Source: Hyphomicrobium_A sp963726795 (GTDB lineage Bacteria > Pseudomonadota > Alphaproteobacteria > Rhizobiales > Hyphomicrobiaceae). Taken from it: a stretch of DNA of 64,000 nucleotides. The translations under genes were made by a program, and so were the position numbers. Positions 61,311 through 64,000 of the stretch are shown one piece after another (position 1 is the first letter of the stretch; each line of letters starts with the position of its first letter). Under the pieces are notes generated by a model, which worked only from the letters and a program-made list of their open reading frames with translations, was not told the DNA's origin and made no database searches. The stretch covers positions 744,001 to 808,000 of the forward strand of contig CAVSDD010000004.1 of assembly GCA_963726795.1 (NCBI GenBank). The letters are read 5' to 3'.

Positions 61311-62561
61311 CTATGCGGCGCCAGCGAGAACCTCGACGGCCTTCTCCAGTTGAGGATCCTTGCCAGCCGCATAGCGGATGTCGAAAGGCACCTCGATCGT
61401 CGGCTCAACTCCTTTCCCCTCCAGCCGCTCGCCTTCGATCGACACATCGTTGACCGCGAGCATCAGCAGGCTTCCATCCGACAGCATGAAGGCGGTTGCG
61501 GCCAATAGAGCGCCGGCCGTGCGCTCGCCGATCAACTGGCCGTATCCATTCTTTTTGAAGCCGTAAGCGAGAACCTCCTTGCCGCTGCGCGAGCCGTTGT
61601 TGATCAACAACGCGACCGGCTTGCGCCAGCGATAATTCTCAAGATGGGTATCGCCGTTGCGCTCCGTCATGCGCATCGTCGGCCCGTGCGGATCGAACAC
61701 GCTGAGAAAGCGCGGGCGCGCTCCGCCCCAGCCATCGCGCAAATCCCAGATCAGCGCGTCGGCATCCTTTAGCGCGCCATCGCTCAAGAGTTCCTCGAGC
61801 AGCTCCTGGTAGTTCTGGCCGGCGTAGGACCAAACGTGCACATATCCGATGCGCCGGCCGTTGGACTCGATGATGCGCGCGCTGTCCTTGAGAGCGCTCT
61901 CGAACGTGTCACCCGGATCGAGGTTCTGCGGCTCGACGCGGAGTTCTGTCTCAGGACCATTGGCGGTACGGCGGATCTTGAGCGCCACCGACTTGCCGAC
62001 CTTGTTGCGGAATGACCCGATCGGCTCGAAGGGCGCCCCGTCAGCGGCGATAATCTCATCGCCGAGCAGCAGGCCCGCCTTGGCGGCCGGCTGCCCGGGA
62101 AAAACTCCCGATACGAATGTCTTGCCGTCGATCGTCTTTGTGAAAATGCCGATGCCCGGATAGCTGATCTTGCCGCCGGGGAACTGCTTGGGCAATTCGC
62201 GGCGAAGTGCGCCGGCAAAGATGTCGGCCAGCTCGTAATAGGCCGGCTCATCCTTGGTGTAGTAGTGCGTGTGCGAGGCACCAAGCTCTGCGAGCATGGC
62301 ATTGATTGCGGCTGCACGCTCAGCGTCGGTCTTGGCGGCGGCGTACTCTGCGCGGTGCTTGTCGCCGACCGCGTCCCAGTCGAGCCCATTCAGCTTGCGG
62401 TCGTAGAACTTGTCGCGCGTCGTGCGCCAGGCTTCATCGAAGATCTCCGTCTTCGCCTTGGTATCGTCAGCGCGCGCGAGAGCTGGCGCCACTGGGGCAA
62501 AAAGTGCCGCACAACCGACGGCGAGTGCGAGTAGGCCTGCTGCAATGAGATTGCGACGCAT
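61311..62561 (-). CDS. S41 family peptidase with PDZ domain, exported
   Basis: 416 residues from the ATG at 62561, with a signal peptide MRRNLIAAGLLALAVGCAAL. The N-terminal helical domain has TEIFDEAWRTTRDKFYDRKL and LGASHTHYYTKDEPA. A PDZ domain (about 130-215) has FVSGVFPGQPAAKAGLLLGD. The S41 domain carries the catalytic Ser in ALLINNGSRSGKEVLAYGFK. The downstream sequence GERTAGALLAATAFMLSDGS lacks the usual GKG Lys block of CtpA, so it is nearer the tricorn-like group. Probably a periplasmic protease. Substrate unknown. Confidence 0.9.
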   Translation of the reverse strand: MRRNLIAAGLLALAVGCAALFAPVAPALARADDTKAKTEIFDEAWRTTRDKFYDRKLNGLDWDAVGDKHRAEYAAAKTDAERAAAINAMLAELGASHTHYYTKDEPAYYELADIFAGALRRELPKQFPGGKISYPGIGIFTKTIDGKTFVSGVFPGQPAAKAGLLLGDEIIAADGAPFEPIGSFRNKVGKSVALKIRRTANGPETELRVEPQNLDPGDTFESALKDSARIIESNGRRIGYVHVWSYAGQNYQELLEELLSDGALKDADALIWDLRDGWGGARPRFLSVFDPHGPTMRMTERNGDTHLENYRWRKPVALLINNGSRSGKEVLAYGFKKNGYGQLIGERTAGALLAATAFMLSDGSLLMLAVNDVSIEGERLEGKGVEPTIEVPFDIRYAAGKDPQLEKAVEVLAGAA

Positions 62562-62663
62562 GTCGGCTCCCAAAAACGCGTATTTGTCTCCCGGCTATGT
62601 AGGAAAGCGATCGCGGTAGCGCGAGGGGGAGCGACTTGCCTAGTTGCGCCACGAATGCTGTGC

Positions 62664-63056
62664 TCAGCAGTCCTTGAACAGCGAGGTGACGCAGTTCCAC
62701 GTCGACTGCATGCCGCGTTGCGCCTTCTCGAGTGCGCCGGGCTCATAGGTCTTTTCGACGTCACCGGCGGTTGCGCGCTGGTAGTCGGTCAGTGTCACGG
62801 TGCGCGATTTGCCGTCGCACGTTTGCGCATTGGGTATGACATGACAGCTGCCGTGATGCTCGTTCTTGGCGAGCACTGTCTCGCACACATGCGCCTGCGC
62901 GGTAGGCTCAAGCCCATAGGCCTTGACCTGAGGCATCTGCTCGAGCGAGCAGCGGTATGTCGCCGCCGGGTTATCGCAGGTGACACACAACTCGGCCGCA
63001 ACGAGCGGCCGCTGCAGCGCCAATACGATTATGAATAGCGCGAGAATTTGCTGCAT
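62664..63056 (-). CDS. Exported Cys-rich protein of unknown function
   Basis: 130 residues with a signal peptide (MQQILALFIIVLALQRPLVA). The mature part has eight Cys: ELCVTCDNPAATYRCSLEQM, AHVCETVLAKNEHHGSCHVI, AQTCDGKSR, then WNCVTSLFKDC at the very end. An even number suggests four disulfides in the periplasm. Family not recognised. It is transcribed in the same direction as the S41 gene, about 100 bases upstream of it. Confidence 0.75.
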   Translation of the reverse strand: MQQILALFIIVLALQRPLVAAELCVTCDNPAATYRCSLEQMPQVKAYGLEPTAQAHVCETVLAKNEHHGSCHVIPNAQTCDGKSRTVTLTDYQRATAGDVEKTYEPGALEKAQRGMQSTWNCVTSLFKDC

Positions 63057-63266
63057 GTTTCCAGGTCTTAGCGTGAACCCCGCCGGTCAAAAGGCTACCG
63101 CCTTCGTGCCGAGCCTCAAAGGGCAAAATGATTGGAGCACTTGCCGCCGCCCAATTGTGGCGTCCGCATGCACCTTCGCAGCGCAGCATGCTGCCGGCCA
63201 CCGACTTGACGACTAACGCGAAGCGGCCCCACTTCGTGGCGGTTGCAGCGGCGGGGCACCCAAGCG

Positions 63267-63875
63267 ATGGCATCAGGCGTTGAAAATCAAACCTTCAAGC
63301 CTGAGCGCATGCTGGCCTTCAGCGACGCGGTTATGGCGGTTGCCATCACTCTCCTAGTGCTCGATCTGAAGCTGCCGGGCAACGTGAACGACGCCGAGCT
63401 CGCCAACGCGCTGACCAATTCGCTGCCGAACCTTGCCGCGTATGCCCTCAGCTTCGTCGTCATCGGGCTGCTGTGGATCGGGCACCACCAGCAGTTCTCG
63501 CAAATCGAGCGCGTCGATGGCGTGCTCATCTGGCTCAATCTCTTTTTCCTGCTGACGATCGGTCTCATCCCTTTCGTGACGAGCCTGTTAAGCGAGCACG
63601 GCGATGCGCTCGCCACTTCGATCTATGCTGGCGTCCTGGTGGCGACCTCGCTGCTTTCGGCATTGATGTGGTGGTACGCGGGCCGTGACCCCGAGCTTAT
63701 GTCTATGGATGTCTCGCAAGCCGACCGCGAGGAAGGTCTCATTACGCCGTTGCTGATGGGCGCCGTGTTCGTGCTGTCGATCGGAATTGCGCAGATGTGG
63801 AGCGCGACCGCCGCCCAATGGAGCTGGCTGCTGCTCATTCCCGCGGGGCATTGGGGGCGGAAAATACGCGGCTGA
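63267..63875 (+). CDS. TMEM175/DUF1211 family membrane protein
   Basis: 202 residues from the ATG at 63267. The signature RMLAFSDAVMAVAITLLVLD has the FSD motif of the TMEM175 family, whose bacterial members form potassium channels. Further helices are LAAYALSFVVIGLLWIGHHQ, VLIWLNLFFLLTIGLIPFVT, IYAGVLVATSLLSALMWWYA and LLMGAVFVLSIGIAQMW. Potassium conduction is assumed from the family. It lies just before ruvB. Confidence 0.9.
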   Translation: MASGVENQTFKPERMLAFSDAVMAVAITLLVLDLKLPGNVNDAELANALTNSLPNLAAYALSFVVIGLLWIGHHQQFSQIERVDGVLIWLNLFFLLTIGLIPFVTSLLSEHGDALATSIYAGVLVATSLLSALMWWYAGRDPELMSMDVSQADREEGLITPLLMGAVFVLSIGIAQMWSATAAQWSWLLLIPAGHWGRKIRG

Positions 63876-63923
63876 TGCAACCTGCGCCTTGACGATGCTG
63901 GCAAACAGCGGCACGAACAAAGC

Positions 63924-64000
63924 ATGACCGAGCGCCTCGTCACGACCTCAAAGCGCGATACCGACACGACCGAGGTCTCGCTGCGCCCGCGCGCGCTGTC
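63924..64000 (+). CDS. ruvB: Holliday junction helicase RuvB (partial, N-terminus only)
   Basis: The ATG at 63924 gives MTERLVTTSKRDTDTTEVSL then RPRALS, up to the window edge. SLRPRxLxEFVGQ is the RuvB N-terminal consensus, and the place about 3.2 kb after ruvA supports it. Only 25 codons are visible, so the rest cannot be judged. Confidence 0.8.
   Translation, partial: MTERLVTTSKRDTDTTEVSLRPRAL

Noticed and set aside
1..64000. Mobile elements, prophage, CRISPR arrays, tRNA or rRNA genes, toxin-antitoxin or defence islands
   Set aside because: I looked for transposase-like frames, regular repeats, tRNA T-loop sequences and known defence domains and found none I could support.

Overview
This is a GC-rich chromosomal window, densely coded on both strands. 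It looks like an alphaproteobacterium of the order Hyphomicrobiales (Rhizobiales). The evidence is an RcdA/DUF1465 gene followed by DUF1192, a nadABC operon headed by a NadQ-type (Nudix plus winged helix) regulator with two palindromic sites, a TIGR02301 gene, the order coiled-coil gene - zapA - 6S RNA - ygfA - ymdB - yebC - ruvC - ruvA, and the order HDAC - xseB - dxs - tlyA. The order is a firm inference. A Hyphomicrobium-like family is only a guess. I found no transposase, integrase, phage gene, CRISPR array, tRNA or rRNA.

Layout. 1-8.9 kb: cell-cycle and cell-envelope genes. These are rcdA (cut by the window edge), a candidate small RNA, DUF1192, a quinone oxidoreductase, an exported protein of unknown function, a ceramide-glucosyltransferase-like enzyme, two tandem glucosaminidase-like exported proteins, and a pteridine-reductase-like SDR. 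9.3-13.3 kb: four tandem TIGR02001/TorF putative outer-membrane proteins, the first two broken by frameshifts. 13.7-22.4 kb: unknowns, RNase T2, a patatin lipase, an M20 peptidase and pyruvate phosphate dikinase. 22.5-27.4 kb: NAD biosynthesis (nadC, nadB, nadA) with its regulator. 27.5-31.7 kb: a coupled ygfZ-tag-HD operon divergent from dihydroorotase. 31.8-36.2 kb: a LysE exporter and an EmrAB-type pump divergent from a TetR regulator, with two operator palindromes between them. 36.2-44.9 kb: housekeeping and unknown genes (SRAP, a Clp-N/coiled-coil protein, FAD oxidoreductase, Sua5, SDR) and a gene with four frameshifts. 45-52.4 kb: HDAC, xseB, two small secreted proteins, dxs, tlyA (frameshifted) and an RNA m5U-type methyltransferase. 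52.4-64 kb: gap, zapA, 6S RNA, ygfA, ymdB, yebC, ruvC and ruvA, then four or so unrelated genes, then the start of ruvB at the right edge.

How the parts relate. Most genes are core metabolism or repair in short operons. Clear regulatory logic is visible at nadQ/nadABC and emrAB/tetR. Several gene pairs are translationally coupled by 4-base start/stop overlaps (nadB/nadC, ygfZ/tag, tag/HD). Five loci carry frameshifts, two of them with four each. They are either real decay or local sequence error, and raw reads would settle which. I did not find a defence island or an obviously new multi-gene system. The most novel-looking items are the candidate small RNA near 0.5 kb, the pair of small secreted proteins near 46.6 and 47.6 kb, the tandem glucosaminidase-like proteins with a shared C-terminal domain, and the Clp-N/coiled-coil protein.
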